A DNA stretch of 61,036 bases from Planctomycetaceae bacterium (GCA_947463915.1 CANHVO010000007.1:1-61036), one strand, 5' to 3'. Numbered from the stretch's first letter, positions 35,584 to 45,757 are shown. Notes: generated by a model not told the origin, from the sequence alone. Made by a program: numbers and translations.

Positions 35584-38500
35584 ATGCCCCTTAACGAATC
35601 CCATGTCGAAGACGCTGCCTTAAGTTGGTTCGAAGAGTTGGGCTATTCTGTCGGCCATGGCCCGCATTTAGCGCCCGGAGAACAAGCATCCGAGCGTGAG
35701 TCGTTTAGCGATGTCGTTCTTGTTGGCAGACTACGCCATGCGATCGAGCGACTGAATCCAGCGATACCAGCCGAGGCACAAGAAGAAGCTCTGCGCAAAG
35801 TACTTCGCATTGGGACTCCATCGCTGATTCAAACCAACCGTGCGTTTCACAATCTGTTGCGCAATGGTGTCGACGTCGAATACCAACGTCCAGACGGATC
35901 GATAAAAGGTGACAAGGTATGGTTGTTTGATTTTGACGATGTTTCGGCCAACGATTGGTTCGTAGTAAATCAGTTCACCGTGATCGAGGGGCATAACAAT
36001 CGACGTCCAGACATCTTGGTCTATGTCAATGGTTTGCCCGTCGGACTCATCGAACTCAAGAACGCGATCGATGAGGGAGCTACTATTTGGACGGCATACT
36101 CGCAGGTGCAGACTTACAAGGCAGAAATCCCTTCGTTGATGCAGTACAATGCCGCGATCGTCGTAAGCGACGGACTTGAGGCTCGAATCGGCTCACTCAC
36201 TGCGAATCAAGAATGGTTTAAAGTCTGGCGAACGATCGAGGGTGAAAGCGATGCTCCAAGAGCATCGCTCGAACTTGAGGTCATGGTTCGAGGTGTTTTC
36301 GATCGCCGGCGGTTCCTCGATTTGCTTCAACACTTCATTCTGTTCGATGTCGATCCCGATAGTGGCTCAATACACAAAATCATCGCCGGCTACCATCAGT
36401 TCCATGCTGTCAACGCGGCTCTCGACGAGACAGTTCGAGCTAGCGGTATGTTGAAGCCTGTTGGCATTGGAGAACCTCAGGGAACGTACTGGGCAGGTCC
36501 AATGCATGGCGGAAAACCCGGTGATCGCCGAGCTGGTGTCGTGTGGCATACTCAGGGAAGCGGCAAAAGTTTCTCAATGCTCTTCTATGCGGCCCGAATC
36601 GTTCGCTTCAAGCCGATGCAGAACCCGACACTGGTCGTGCTTACAGATCGCAATGACCTCGATGAGCAGTTGTTTGGACAATTCCAACGATGCCATGACA
36701 TGCTTGGTCAAACTCCACAACAGGCAGAGGGACGCGAACACTTGCGACAACTGCTCAATCGTGCGAGCGGCGGCGTAGTATTCACGACGGTTCACAAGTT
36801 CATGCCCGAATCGGGCGAAAAGATGCCTGAACTAAGCAACCGACAGAACATCGTCGTGATCGCTGACGAAGCACATCGTAGCCAGTACGGTTTTGCGGGT
36901 AAGGTGAATGAGAAGACCGGCGAGATTTCGTATGGGTTTGCTAGTAACCTACGAACCGCACTACCGAATGCGTCCTTCATCGGATTTACTGGCACTCCGA
37001 TCGAAATGAGAGATGCCAACACTCGATCGGTTTTTGGAGACTACATCAGTATCTACGACATTCAGCGAGCTGTCGCGGATCGGGCCACTGTTCCGATTTA
37101 CTACGAAAGCCGAATAGCAAAGCTCGGACTAAATGCCGCCGAATTGCCAAAGATTGATCAAGATTTTGATGAGATAACTGAAGGTGAGGAACTATCAAAA
37201 AAGGAAAAGATCAAATCAAAATGGGCAGCGCTCGAAGCGTTGGTCGGCCATCCCAAACGAATCGCTCTCATCGCAAGTGATCTTGTCAATCACTTTTCAA
37301 AACGCATCGAAGCGATGGAAGGCAAGGCAATGATCGTCTGCATGAGTCGTCGGATTTGCGTCGAGCTTTATGATGCGATCATCAAGCTGCGTCCTGAGTG
37401 GGCAAGTGACGAAAACGACGATTCCGAAAAAGAATCGGGTAAGCAATGCATCGCCAAAGTCATTATGACCGGCAGTGCCGAAGATGGACCAGCTTGGCAA
37501 CCGCACATTCGAAACAAAGACAAACGTCGAACACTGGCGAATCGATTTAAAGACAGCAAAGACCCATTTCGCATCGTGATCGTTCGAGACATGTGGCTTA
37601 CCGGATTCGACGCTCCTTGCCTACATACTATGTACGCAGACAAACCAATGCAGGGACACGGATTGATGCAAGCGATTGCTCGCGTGAACCGAGTCTTCAA
37701 AGACAAGCCAGGCGGATTGATCGTAGACTATCTAGGGCTAGCGGATCAGCTCAAGCAGGCTCTCGCAACTTACACAGAGAGCGGCGGCAAAGGCAACCCA
37801 ACGTTCGACGCAGTCCAAGCTATCGCCGTCTTGAAGGAGAAATTCGGCGTTGCCAAGGACATGATGCACGGGTTCAATTGGTCGAAATGGGTAAATGGAA
37901 AGCCAGCAGAGCGATTGGCATTGATACCTGCCGGCCAAGAGCACATTTTAGAACAAGACGACGGCAAGAAGCGATTCGTCAAAATCGTATCGGAGTTGTC
38001 TCAAGCCTTTGCTCTTAGTGCTGCAAGCGACGAAGCGACGGCAATACGCGACGACGTCTCGTTCTTTCAAGCAATTCAGGCGGCACTTAACAAGCAAACA
38101 ACGAATACTCGCAAGACGCCCGAACAGATCGACGCGGCTGTCCGCCAACTCGTTTCGAGTGCGATTACGACCGAAGGACAGGTTATCGACGTCTTCACGG
38201 CGGCAGGACTTGCGAGACCGGACATTGGCATCCTTTCGGCGGAGTTCTTGGCCGAAGTTCGCGGACTAAAGCATAAGAACGTTGCGGCAGAACTGCTTGC
38301 TAAGTTACTGAAGGATGAAATCAAGGGTCGGACGCGACGAAACTTAGTTCAGTCTCAGTTGTTCAGCGACAAGTTGCGAAAGACTCTTAACGCTTACCAC
38401 AACCGGGCGATTGCAACGCAAGAGATTGTCGAAGAATTGATCAAGCTTGCAAACGAAATGGCGGAAGCTCGAAAGCGAAGTGAACAGCTCGGACTTACCG

Positions 38501-38784
38501 ACGACGAAATCGCCTTCTATGATGCTTTGGCGACGAACGAATCTGCAATCGTTGCGATGGGCGACGATAAGCTCAAAGTCATTGCCGCAGAGTTGATAAG
38601 CAGTGTCCGAAAAAGCGTGACCATCGATTGGACGCTGCGTGAAAGCGCTCGCGCCAAGATCAAAGTGCTCGTGAAACGCATTTTAAACCGCTACGGCTAC
38701 CCGCCCGACCTTCAGGAAGAAGCGGTCAAAACGGTTTTGCAGCAAGCAGAGCTCATGTGCGTCGATTGGGCCATCGAGGCTTGA
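35584..38784 (+). CDS. hsdR: Type I R-M restriction subunit HsdR
   Basis: 1066 residues, full length. The N-terminal nuclease is [19 protein letters not shown] (about 139-157), giving D...E-x-K. The SF2 motor follows: Walker A TQGSGKS (about 321-327), the DEAH box (DEAHRSQYG, about 427), motif III FTGTPI, and later [13 protein letters not shown] and [11 protein letters not shown] (motifs V-VI). The C-terminal part is helical and binds the MTase core. It translocates DNA and cuts it when HsdS finds unmethylated sites. It is separated from hsdS by 3.5 kb of nuclease-like genes, which is unusual; most loci have hsdM, hsdS and hsdR adjacent. Confidence 0.97.
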   Translation: MPLNESHVEDAALSWFEELGYSVGHGPHLAPGEQASERESFSDVVLVGRLRHAIERLNPAIPAEAQEEALRKVLRIGTPSLIQTNRAFHNLLRNGVDVEYQRPDGSIKGDKVWLFDFDDVSANDWFVVNQFTVIEGHNNRRPDILVYVNGLPVGLIELKNAIDEGATIWTAYSQVQTYKAEIPSLMQYNAAIVVSDGLEARIGSLTANQEWFKVWRTIEGESDAPRASLELEVMVRGVFDRRRFLDLLQHFILFDVDPDSGSIHKIIAGYHQFHAVNAALDETVRASGMLKPVGIGEPQGTYWAGPMHGGKPGDRRAGVVWHTQGSGKSFSMLFYAARIVRFKPMQNPTLVVLTDRNDLDEQLFGQFQRCHDMLGQTPQQAEGREHLRQLLNRASGGVVFTTVHKFMPESGEKMPELSNRQNIVVIADEAHRSQYGFAGKVNEKTGEISYGFASNLRTALPNASFIGFTGTPIEMRDANTRSVFGDYISIYDIQRAVADRATVPIYYESRIAKLGLNAAELPKIDQDFDEITEGEELSKKEKIKSKWAALEALVGHPKRIALIASDLVNHFSKRIEAMEGKAMIVCMSRRICVELYDAIIKLRPEWASDENDDSEKESGKQCIAKVIMTGSAEDGPAWQPHIRNKDKRRTLANRFKDSKDPFRIVIVRDMWLTGFDAPCLHTMYADKPMQGHGLMQAIARVNRVFKDKPGGLIVDYLGLADQLKQALATYTESGGKGNPTFDAVQAIAVLKEKFGVAKDMMHGFNWSKWVNGKPAERLALIPAGQEHILEQDDGKKRFVKIVSELSQAFALSAASDEATAIRDDVSFFQAIQAALNKQTTNTRKTPEQIDAAVRQLVSSAITTEGQVIDVFTAAGLARPDIGILSAEFLAEVRGLKHKNVAAELLAKLLKDEIKGRTRRNLVQSQLFSDKLRKTLNAYHNRAIATQEIVEELIKLANEMAEARKRSEQLGLTDDEIAFYDALATNESAIVAMGDDKLKVIAAELISSVRKSVTIDWTLRESARAKIKVLVKRILNRYGYPPDLQEEAVKTVLQQAELMCVDWAIEA

Positions 38785-39012
38785 GCGAATCCTAAGCCAG
38801 AAAGGCACATCTTTGAGCCTTTGAGCTAGGCCCTGTCTTTTGGCAATGCTTTCTGCTGCAAAGCAAACGCTCGAATGAAGCGTTTCCCTTCCGAATAACG
38901 TGTAAAAAACATAGCTTTTTGCACACGATCTACCCGTTTTGATTTATCCCGAGTCTCGCGTAAAGTGCTTGGCAAGTGGCACATTCATACCAAGCAAAAA
39001 AGGGAAAAGCGG

Positions 39013-39315
39013 ATGGCAGAAAACAGTTTGAAAAAAGCTCGAACCAAAATTGAGGCAGAACTTATCCGCCTGATTTCGGGAAGTGGACGGTCGTGTTATT
39101 CGATCGCGAAACTGTCTGGAGTTGAGCAATCCATCATCTCGCGATTCGTTTCGAGAAAAAGATCGATTTCTGTGTCGAGCTTCGTAAACCTTGCCCATGG
39201 ATTGGGCCACAGCTTAGAACTCAAGCTAATTGATGGAACATGCCGCCCTCGAAGTACAAAAACTCGCCCTGGGACCCGTATCGCGAAGTCCAAGACCTGC
39301 CAATCAGTTTGCTGA
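39013..39315 (+). CDS. XRE-type HTH regulator
   Basis: About 100 residues from ATG 39013. The HTH of the Cro/C1 type is clear: CYSIAKLSGVEQSIISRFVS followed by RKRSISVSSFVNLAHGLG. The last about 25 residues are basic and lie in the 76-nt overlap with the next reading frame, so the real end may be earlier or one of the two genes may be frameshifted. It resembles the HTH at 45165 in the order of its elements. Probable regulator of the downstream operon. Confidence 0.7.
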   Translation: MAENSLKKARTKIEAELIRLISGSGRSCYSIAKLSGVEQSIISRFVSRKRSISVSSFVNLAHGLGHSLELKLIDGTCRPRSTKTRPGTRIAKSKTCQSVC

Positions 39316-39554
39316 CCGACTCTGAGGTTGCAGCTATGGACAAGATTATCAACGCAGAAAAAGAGAAGATTCAGGCGAAGTGGAGTCCTGCAAGAGAAGC
39401 CCAAGCACGCGGAGAGCTTCTGTCGATTGGAAAGCAAAGCGGTAAGTCGGTTCCGTACTTTACGGCAACAGATGGCAGGCGTTTCCGATGCGTCAATTCG
39501 GAAAAAGTAGAGATAACAAACCAACTAGCAACGAAATGGATTGAAAGCCAATGA
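39240..39554 (+). CDS. Small hypothetical protein
   Basis: 104 residues; its start overlaps the HTH end by 76 nt. It opens MPPSKYKNSPWDPYREVQ and has a charged amphipathic helix (VAAMDKIINAEKEKIQAKWS) and a short beta segment (VPYFTATDGRRFRCVNSE). No family recognised. The stop overlaps the next start in ATGA, so it belongs to one operon with 39551 and 40231. Confidence 0.6.
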   Translation: MPPSKYKNSPWDPYREVQDLPISLLTDSEVAAMDKIINAEKEKIQAKWSPAREAQARGELLSIGKQSGKSVPYFTATDGRRFRCVNSEKVEITNQLATKWIESQ

Positions 39555-40234
39555 GAACCAAAACGAAGAGATTCAAGACGCGAAGACGCAAAACGCCCCA
39601 ACCGCAAGCCAGCTTTGAAAGTCAAATGGCGGAGATCAGTGCAATCGCGAGCGTTCGTGAATCGGATGAAGCCAGTAGTTTGCCCTTGTCCCGACGGCAT
39701 CCAATTGCGGGAGGTTATGCGATTGAGACCGCCATCGTCAACGCTGTTGCCGCATCTCGCGCCGCATTCGCCGCATCACACGGCACGCGGCTACCGGATC
39801 CCGACTGTTCGCGGGATAGTCTTTGGTCTTTTCATTTGCATGCACTCGCTTACTGGCGCTTTAGCGTGTCTTCGCTCGATGCATCTATCGTCTACCTGGA
39901 GTTCTTTAAAAGCAGCTCGGGCTCCTTAGAGGCCGTTCGATCTGTCGCTGCAAAGTCCGAAATCAAATGCGATGGCTTCGCGAGTTTCTTCGACGCTGCA
40001 TTCGCTCGTGTCGTTGCAATGAGGGACCTACTTGAAAAATTGATCAAACAGTCCGAGAATCGTGAGACGTTCGACTACGACCGGATTTGGCAGGACGGCA
40101 ACGTCGCACTGGAGGCGTTCAGCACTTGGGAATCGTCTCATACCGTGAGTGACTACGACTTGATCGAGGGCCTGCGATGGGAGCTCTCTAACCTCTATCT
40201 GCTCGAAACGAATCTTCGAGGGCTGTTTAGATGA
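39551..40234 (+). CDS. Hypothetical protein in the tape-measure operon
   Basis: 227 residues. The N-terminus is very basic (MRTKTKRFKTRRRKTPQPQ). The rest is mostly helical with no motif I recognise. It is coupled by ATGA overlaps to the small gene before it and to the tape-measure-like gene after it. This position is that of an assembly chaperone or connector in phage tail operons, but sequence does not support naming it. Confidence 0.6.
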   Translation: MRTKTKRFKTRRRKTPQPQASFESQMAEISAIASVRESDEASSLPLSRRHPIAGGYAIETAIVNAVAASRAAFAASHGTRLPDPDCSRDSLWSFHLHALAYWRFSVSSLDASIVYLEFFKSSSGSLEAVRSVAAKSEIKCDGFASFFDAAFARVVAMRDLLEKLIKQSENRETFDYDRIWQDGNVALEAFSTWESSHTVSDYDLIEGLRWELSNLYLLETNLRGLFR

Positions 40235-42645
40235 CAAGCAAGTTCAACGTCTCATTTGATCTTGGGTTGGACAAAGTTGTGAAAGATCTCGGCAAGATGT
40301 CTGCCGACATTGCAAAATCAGTCCGAAAAGTTAGTGTTGAGGGGGCAAAGACCTTCGGCGACATGGCCAAAGAGTCGTCGAAGGCAATTGGTGGAATAGC
40401 AAGGGAGTCTTCCAAGACGACATCGGCTGTGGCTCGCGACTTCAGTAAAATGTCGACGGGCATAAGCGCCGACTTTTCTAAGTCGATGTCTCGCATGTCG
40501 ACCGACATGGTCAAAATGCAAGGAAATCTAGGCAAGGGTATCTCTAACCTTCTGAGTGGGTTCAGCGGAGGAAATAGCGGAAGGAGTGGAGGGAGCTCCA
40601 TCGGCCAAGGAATTCTTCAAGGCGTTGGGCAGGGACTAACGGGTGCGATCGGGTCAGCAATGGCACTTCCCGGCGAGATGATTGGCAAGTCCCTCACGGA
40701 CTCAATGGAGTTCACCGCAGTGAACCGCAAGTTCGACATTGTGTTCGGAAATTTGAGAGGCAAAGCGGCTGAGTTCAGCAAAGAGTTTTCGGCATCTATT
40801 AACGGAAGCACGACCGACACGAAAGCGATGATGGCTCGCTTTCAGGATACGCTCGTTCCGATGGGATTCAGTCGGCGACAGTCGTTCGAAAAGTCAAAGA
40901 CGATGACAACGCTAGCAACTGATTTGTCGGCAAGCGAACCTGGGATGACAACAGGCGACGCGGCGCAAAGATTACAGTCGGCCATGGTCGGAAACCACGA
41001 GGCTGTTCGGATCTTTGGTATCTCGCTTTCCGAAGCAAGCTTGAAGCAAGAGTTGCTCAACATGAAAATCAAAGGCGGTTATGCCGCTGCGACCGAACTA
41101 GAAAAAGCAACCGCTCGACTCAACATCATCATGGCCTCAAGCAAAGATGCAACCGGATCGGCTGCGCGAGCATCAGGCGACTTGCGTCAGCAGTTGGGTG
41201 GTTTCAATGCAGTGTTCACTGAAACATCCGCCCGAATGGGGACCGTCTTGGCGCCTGCATTGGCGGAGGTTGTCGGATTCTTTAAAGAACTAGGCGTTGA
41301 AATCAACAGGTCTCTAGCTCCTTCAGAGACATGGGGCAAGACACTTGCTGAAGGAACAAAGAATGTTCTCGCGACGATGGGCGATGTCAGGACGGTCGTT
41401 GCTGACGTTGCGGCTGGATTCGCGTCGTTTACTGGCTCGATGTCCAATGGGTTGCTCAAGGCGACTAGCGACTGGAGTACTTTTTCTGACTCGATCGGAA
41501 AAGTGTTTGATCAGGCCATTGTGATGCTGAATCCATTCATCCTTCGAATCCAAGACGGATTTCAGCGAGGAATGGCTGGAATCGCCGGCGGATTGATGGG
41601 AGTTTTTGGAGTTGCTGAATCTTCAATCAAAGCCGTTATCGATTCGATTCTGAACTCGATGGCTTCGCTCTCTATTTCAATTGAAGCCGCGATCCAGACA
41701 GCAGGGAATCTCAATCAGATTGCGAATCCGGCTGAGATGGCACGTCAGGTCGGTGCGAACTCAGAGCATGTGGCAAACGATAACGAACTACGATCTCGTA
41801 CAAGGATGGCAACAGCAAAACACAAGAATAGGCTAATCAATGAGTCCGATCCCGAAAAGAAAAAAAAGATTCAGGAGAATGTCGCGATGGGATTCAGCAT
41901 CGACTATCAGGCCGAGATTGCCGGAAAAGGTGAAGCGGAAAGAGCTCACGGCGATAGAAAGGATGCCATCAACGAAAAGTACGGTCGTGATGAGTTCGGC
42001 CATGCTGCTAGGAAGAATACGTCCTTTTCTGATGCGATTAAAAAAGCACAATTGGAACTGAAGTCACCATCAACCCCAGGCGAAGGGATCGCCGACATGA
42101 TGAAGAAAGCATGGGCAGGTGGCAACGCAGGCAGGGATGCATACAACGCAGCCAATCCACTGGGCGACAGGATCGCAGCTGCGGACGCGGCAAAGGTGAA
42201 AGCTGGCGAGATCAAACCGAAAGAGCGTGGCGTGATTGGCTGGATAGATGTCTTACTGACGAAAGGGAATGCAGTAAGTAGGTCGATCCAAGAAACAGCA
42301 TCTGCAATTGAAAGTAAGAGAGCCGAGCAAGAACGGATCAAAGGCAGCTTGGCCGATGAGATCGCAAAGGCAAAAGATACTAGCGGTGGCATCGACTTGA
42401 AGCGAGATGTTCGCGCTTACGCTCAGTATTTAGAAAAGCAAGTCAACCGAGGCGTCGAGTACTCTTCGTCCGAGGATCTGAGCAAGCGAATGCAAGCGGC
42501 ATTTGATGATCAAGACGGCGCGAAACTTCAACTCAAAGCTCAGCAAGCAATCGAAAAGGCGACAAGGGAGTCGAACGAGAAGATCAAAACCTTGGCCAAA
42601 GACATGGGCTCAGAGTTGAAGGATTTACTGGGCTGGGGTGCTTGA
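40231..42645 (+). CDS. Phage tape-measure-like protein
   Basis: 804 residues. The N-terminal 105 residues are repetitive amphipathic sequence in Ser, Lys and Met (ADIAKSVRKVSVEGAKTFGD, SKAIGGIARESSKTTSAVAR, DFSKMSTGISADFSKSMSRM). A Gly-rich hydrophobic stretch follows (GQGILQGVGQGLTGAIGSAM, about 128-147), then a block typical of tail tape-measure cores: MGFSRRQSFEKSKTMTTLAT, QRLQSAMVGNHEAVRIFGIS. The C-terminal third is coiled and charged. Tail tape-measure proteins set tail length in siphophages. No other tail, capsid or portal gene is visible, so its role here is unclear. An injection or contractile-like particle component is one option. Confidence 0.7.
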   Translation: MTSKFNVSFDLGLDKVVKDLGKMSADIAKSVRKVSVEGAKTFGDMAKESSKAIGGIARESSKTTSAVARDFSKMSTGISADFSKSMSRMSTDMVKMQGNLGKGISNLLSGFSGGNSGRSGGSSIGQGILQGVGQGLTGAIGSAMALPGEMIGKSLTDSMEFTAVNRKFDIVFGNLRGKAAEFSKEFSASINGSTTDTKAMMARFQDTLVPMGFSRRQSFEKSKTMTTLATDLSASEPGMTTGDAAQRLQSAMVGNHEAVRIFGISLSEASLKQELLNMKIKGGYAAATELEKATARLNIIMASSKDATGSAARASGDLRQQLGGFNAVFTETSARMGTVLAPALAEVVGFFKELGVEINRSLAPSETWGKTLAEGTKNVLATMGDVRTVVADVAAGFASFTGSMSNGLLKATSDWSTFSDSIGKVFDQAIVMLNPFILRIQDGFQRGMAGIAGGLMGVFGVAESSIKAVIDSILNSMASLSISIEAAIQTAGNLNQIANPAEMARQVGANSEHVANDNELRSRTRMATAKHKNRLINESDPEKKKKIQENVAMGFSIDYQAEIAGKGEAERAHGDRKDAINEKYGRDEFGHAARKNTSFSDAIKKAQLELKSPSTPGEGIADMMKKAWAGGNAGRDAYNAANPLGDRIAAADAAKVKAGEIKPKERGVIGWIDVLLTKGNAVSRSIQETASAIESKRAEQERIKGSLADEIAKAKDTSGGIDLKRDVRAYAQYLEKQVNRGVEYSSSEDLSKRMQAAFDDQDGAKLQLKAQQAIEKATRESNEKIKTLAKDMGSELKDLLGWGA

Positions 42646-42816
42646 TTTGGCTTGGATTGTGAGACTAACGGGCTCAGATCAGTTTTTCCGTCAGTTGGGG
42701 GGGAGTTTTTCGATTTTTACGAAGAATTGAACTTGCTGTGTCCAAAGGTGTCTCGATAGGGATTACATTTGATTGTTGGCCCAAAAAAATTGCAGCCTCT
42801 CCTCCGAGTTTGAACC

Positions 42817-43398
42817 ATGTCGACCCATCGCCCCCAGATTACCAATTTCCCATTTGAATTAGCTAAAGCAGTTCAGTCATTTGGAGTGCTTTTTTCTTCC
42901 GAAAACGACCCAAAGGTTGCGTACTACAGGCTTCTAAAGCTTCTCTACATAGCGGACCGAGAGTACTTGAAGGAAACTGGCAGGCCAATTGTTGGCGGAA
43001 CCGATGTCGCCATGCGGAGAGGGCCGCTGAACAGCCAAGCTTATGATCTGATCAAGGGGGAACACCAGGATTCTAGTTTTTTCCTACGGCATTTTTGCAA
43101 GGACGGGAAGCGACTTCTAGTTATGTTGGTTGATCCAGGTCGCGATGATTTGTCGCGGAGGGAAGTTCGAAAGCTGATGGAAGTGTCAGAGAAGTATCGC
43201 GACCTAGATGATGATGAACTTGGCGAACTTACCCATGAATTTCCAGAGTACACCGAAAATTACGTCGAGAATTCCTCTAGGCCGATTAGTTTGCAAAGCA
43301 AACTTCAAGCATTGGAAATGACCAAATCAAAGGACTCCATCGAAACGGACATCGAGGCGATCGTAGCGTGGAAGCAACTGATAGGATCGGCCAAATAA
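42817..43398 (+). CDS. Panacea-domain (SocA-like) antitoxin
   Basis: 193 residues. The N-terminal 115 residues have the Panacea/DUF4065 pattern: KVAYYRLLKLLYIADREYLK, PIVGGTDVAMRRGPLNSQAYD and later LTHEFPEYTENY. Panacea is known as a promiscuous antitoxin domain paired with many unrelated toxins. The partner starts with a GTG immediately after this stop. Expected to neutralise that partner, perhaps by direct contact, and may also regulate the operon. Confidence 0.8.
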   Translation: MSTHRPQITNFPFELAKAVQSFGVLFSSENDPKVAYYRLLKLLYIADREYLKETGRPIVGGTDVAMRRGPLNSQAYDLIKGEHQDSSFFLRHFCKDGKRLLVMLVDPGRDDLSRREVRKLMEVSEKYRDLDDDELGELTHEFPEYTENYVENSSRPISLQSKLQALEMTKSKDSIETDIEAIVAWKQLIGSAK

Positions 43399-43779
43399 GT
43401 GGAGATTGGCGATGTTTACCTTCCGACCAATAAGGCGATTGACGTCCATCCGCGAATTGTGATCTCCGATCCAGAACTAAACCCAAACCAAGTCGTATTA
43501 GTGAACTTCACTGGCTTTGAGGGGGAGTTTCGGGATCATTCTTGTGTTCTGGAAGTCGGCGAATACGGTTGGCTCACGAAAAAGACTTGCATTTCATACA
43601 AGGATGCATCCGTCGTTAACCAACAAGAATTTGACACGCTTTATGAACGCGGAGCGTTGAAAAAGCTTGCACCTGTAGATGATAGTGTTCTCGCAAAGAT
43701 CCTGAACGGAGCTGAAGTTTCCGATGAACTCCCAAACAAGTGCCGTCGCATTCTCGCGGCACAAAATCTGATCGATTAG
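43399..43779 (+). CDS. Putative toxin partner of the Panacea antitoxin
   Basis: 126 residues from a GTG directly after the antitoxin stop (TAA-GTG). The N-terminal half is beta-rich and PemK/MazF-like in order: IGDVYLPTNKAIDVHPRIVI, then VVLVNFTGF and YGWLTKKTCISYKDASVV. The C-terminus is a helical KCRRILAAQNLID. An SH3-barrel ribonuclease fold is inferred by eye only. The gene order antitoxin-toxin and zero spacing fit a toxin-antitoxin pair that would stabilise the island. Confidence 0.6.
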   Translation: MEIGDVYLPTNKAIDVHPRIVISDPELNPNQVVLVNFTGFEGEFRDHSCVLEVGEYGWLTKKTCISYKDASVVNQQEFDTLYERGALKKLAPVDDSVLAKILNGAEVSDELPNKCRRILAAQNLID

Positions 43780-43954
43780 CCATCAACTAAACCTTCTAAG
43801 GCAATCGTTCTAAACACTTTCCGTAAACAACCGCTCGGTTATTTACACGTTCGCCCAAAATCCGGGCCCCAACTTCGCTTTAATGCTTGCCAAAAGGCAA
43901 GTACCGCCAACAATACTTGGCAAATAGAAAGCAACCATGGCAGGAGCGATCGGA

Positions 43955-44638
43955 ATGACCAAGACAGTAGCATACATTCGAGTGTCGACAGAGGATCAAG
44001 CAACCGATGGCGTCTCTTTGGCAGCTCAACGGGCTAAAATCGAGGCTTGGTGTGTTGTAAACGATAGCGAGTTGCTCGAAGTTCATTCCGATGCTGGAAT
44101 CAGTGGCGGCAGAGCTGACAATCGACCTGGATTGCAAGCAGCGATTGAAACAGCATGCAAGCAAAAGGCCGTACTGGTCGTCTATTCACTGAGTCGGCTT
44201 GCTCGATCGACCAAAGACACAATCCTAATAGGCGAAAAGCTAGATAAAGCGGGCGCTGACTTGGTTTCGCTGTCGGAAAAGATCGACACAACGAGCGCAG
44301 CGGGCAAAATGGTGTTCCGAATGTTGGCTGTTATGGCCGAATTTGAAAAAGACCAAATCAGCGAGCGAACAAAGTTCGCAATGGCTCACAAGAAATCGAA
44401 ATCCGAGCGTGTTGGGACGATACCCTACGGCTATGATTTGGCGATCGATGGCGTCGCGTTGATAAAGAACACGAATGAGCAATCAGCAATCGAGCTCGTG
44501 AACGAGCTAAACTCACGCGGAATGAGCCTTCGTGAGATCGCCGACGAGCTAACCGCGAGGGGCTATCTCACTAAGAAGGGCAAAGACCGTTGGAACCACA
44601 TGACAGTCAAGAACATCCTGAACCGCAAAGCATCTTAA
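43955..44638 (+). CDS. Serine recombinase (resolvase/invertase family)
   Basis: About 227 residues. ATG 43955 is preferred because AGGAG lies 8 nt before it; ATG 43937 adds six residues. The N-terminal domain has the nucleophile Ser in YIRVSTEDQ (Ser11), VVYSLSRLARSTKDTI, and EFEKDQISERTKFAM in the E helix. A C-terminal DNA-binding helix-turn-helix follows (SLREIADELTARGYLTKKGK). Probably acts on DNA inversion or resolution within the element; the tyrosine recombinase at the other end is the likelier integrase. Its target sites are not identified. Confidence 0.93.
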   Translation: MTKTVAYIRVSTEDQATDGVSLAAQRAKIEAWCVVNDSELLEVHSDAGISGGRADNRPGLQAAIETACKQKAVLVVYSLSRLARSTKDTILIGEKLDKAGADLVSLSEKIDTTSAAGKMVFRMLAVMAEFEKDQISERTKFAMAHKKSKSERVGTIPYGYDLAIDGVALIKNTNEQSAIELVNELNSRGMSLREIADELTARGYLTKKGKDRWNHMTVKNILNRKAS

Positions 44639-44787
44639 GCGAGCTATCGACCGAAGAACTTCTTGAAAGACTCGGTCGAGCATGTACGCCTGATGGCGAA
44701 CCAAACTTGCCAATTAGTAAACAAACACTAGAAGACTATCTGCGAGCTCCGAAAGACTTGAATGAAATTTCATCGCCTAGCCAATAA
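44590..44787 (+). CDS. Possible small protein
   Basis: 65 residues from a TTG, overlapping the recombinase end by 49 nt and the next gene by 26 nt. The part after 44638 (LSTEELLERLGRACTPDGEP, LPISKQTLEDYLRAPKDLNE) looks protein-like and fills the gap. There is no good start. Low confidence. Confidence 0.4.
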   Translation: MEPHDSQEHPEPQSILSELSTEELLERLGRACTPDGEPNLPISKQTLEDYLRAPKDLNEISSPSQ

Positions 44788-45187
44788 CGCAAAAATCGCT
44801 GGTCTAGTTGCAAGTGGCGTTTCGCGTTACGCCGCCAAGTCGGGGCAACCGCTGGAACCCACTCGCGAGCCATGGGAATCGCCGGCATTGCCTTTTCAAT
44901 CGCTCGATGCATCGATCGTAAGAAACGTCGTAAGTGACATTATCGCGAATCTCGCGCACTATGCGACAATACATGGCGTCGCTGCATCGGAAGTAATAAC
45001 GGACGCGATACGGAGCTTTGCCGAGGAGATTTCCGGCGATGAAAGTCACGAGAGTTGCGGCAAACTTGATGCGAATCTTGGTCGACTAAGATCTCTGCTT
45101 GAAGAGATCGTTTTTGTCGCAACAATTGGGACCGTTTCTGACAAGCCAACAGACGAAGCCGAGAATGACGCCAAAGAACAAACTTGA
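44762..45187 (+). CDS. Hypothetical protein
   Basis: 141 residues, ATG overlapping the preceding frame by 26 nt and the next HTH gene by 23 nt. Mostly helical (SDIIANLAHYATIHGVAASE, AIRSFAEEISGDESHESCGK) with an acidic tail (PTDEAENDAKEQT). No family recognised. Context is a compact operon of small genes after the recombinase. Confidence 0.55.
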   Translation: MKFHRLANNAKIAGLVASGVSRYAAKSGQPLEPTREPWESPALPFQSLDASIVRNVVSDIIANLAHYATIHGVAASEVITDAIRSFAEEISGDESHESCGKLDANLGRLRSLLEEIVFVATIGTVSDKPTDEAENDAKEQT

Positions 45188-45389
45188 GGCAACGCTTCGA
45201 AAGGCGATAGAGCGAAGTGAGGCGTCACGGTATGCAATCAGCCAAGCAACTGGCATCCCTCAGTCCGCACTATCGAGATTCGTATCTGGCGAGCGTTCAA
45301 TCAGTCTCGACTATGCCGACAAGCTCGCAAACTACTTCGGACTTGAGTTGAAACCGAAGATTAGTCAGCAAGACTTGCCTCCGGGTTAA
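45165..45389 (+). CDS. XRE-type HTH regulator
   Basis: About 74 residues from ATG 45165. A Cro/C1-type HTH: YAISQATGIPQSALSRFVSG, then RSISLDYADKLANYFGLEL. The last third is copied as a decayed fragment at 47385-47431, on the other side of the minus-strand operon. It resembles the HTH at 39013. It could regulate the convergent NTase operon or the recombinase operon. Confidence 0.8.
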   Translation: MTPKNKLEATLRKAIERSEASRYAISQATGIPQSALSRFVSGERSISLDYADKLANYFGLELKPKISQQDLPPG

Positions 45390-45427
45390 GGTCATCAACT
45401 TGATTGTCAATTACGACGAACCAATCA

Positions 45428-45757
45428 TCAAACAATCAGCTTCGCCCGGTATGTTATCAAAGCATCTTCCAGGTCTTTTTGGACGACTGCGAAGTCGCTC
45501 ATTATGCCAACGTAAGCTGCGGAAAGTTGTTCTTGACTTTTCGACGACAGGAACTGCAATCGTTTAGCCGCTAAGAGAAGAATCCGCAAAACGTCACTTT
45601 GGTGATCGAGATTGTTGACACCAACCCACCGATCTATTGCATCTAAACTGATTCCAGCTAGTTCTTCTGTCCACGTGCCTGCACCATTAACAATTTGAAG
45701 CAATTTCCGTTGCGCTGCCATCCGATTGTTGAATTCAGGTTGTCCCAAATGCGTCAT
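45428..45757 (-). CDS. Small helical protein, NTase operon
   Basis: 109 residues, predicted all-helical (LDAIDRWVGVNNLDHQSDVL, ILLLAAKRLQFLSSKSQEQL). Its start overlaps the NTase end by 23 nt. No family is recognised; small helical proteins next to MNT-like nucleotidyltransferases are often HEPN-type partners, but no Rx4-6H motif is visible here. It is the last gene of a three-gene minus-strand operon. Confidence 0.6.
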   Translation of the reverse strand: MTHLGQPEFNNRMAAQRKLLQIVNGAGTWTEELAGISLDAIDRWVGVNNLDHQSDVLRILLLAAKRLQFLSSKSQEQLSAAYVGIMSDFAVVQKDLEDALITYRAKLIV

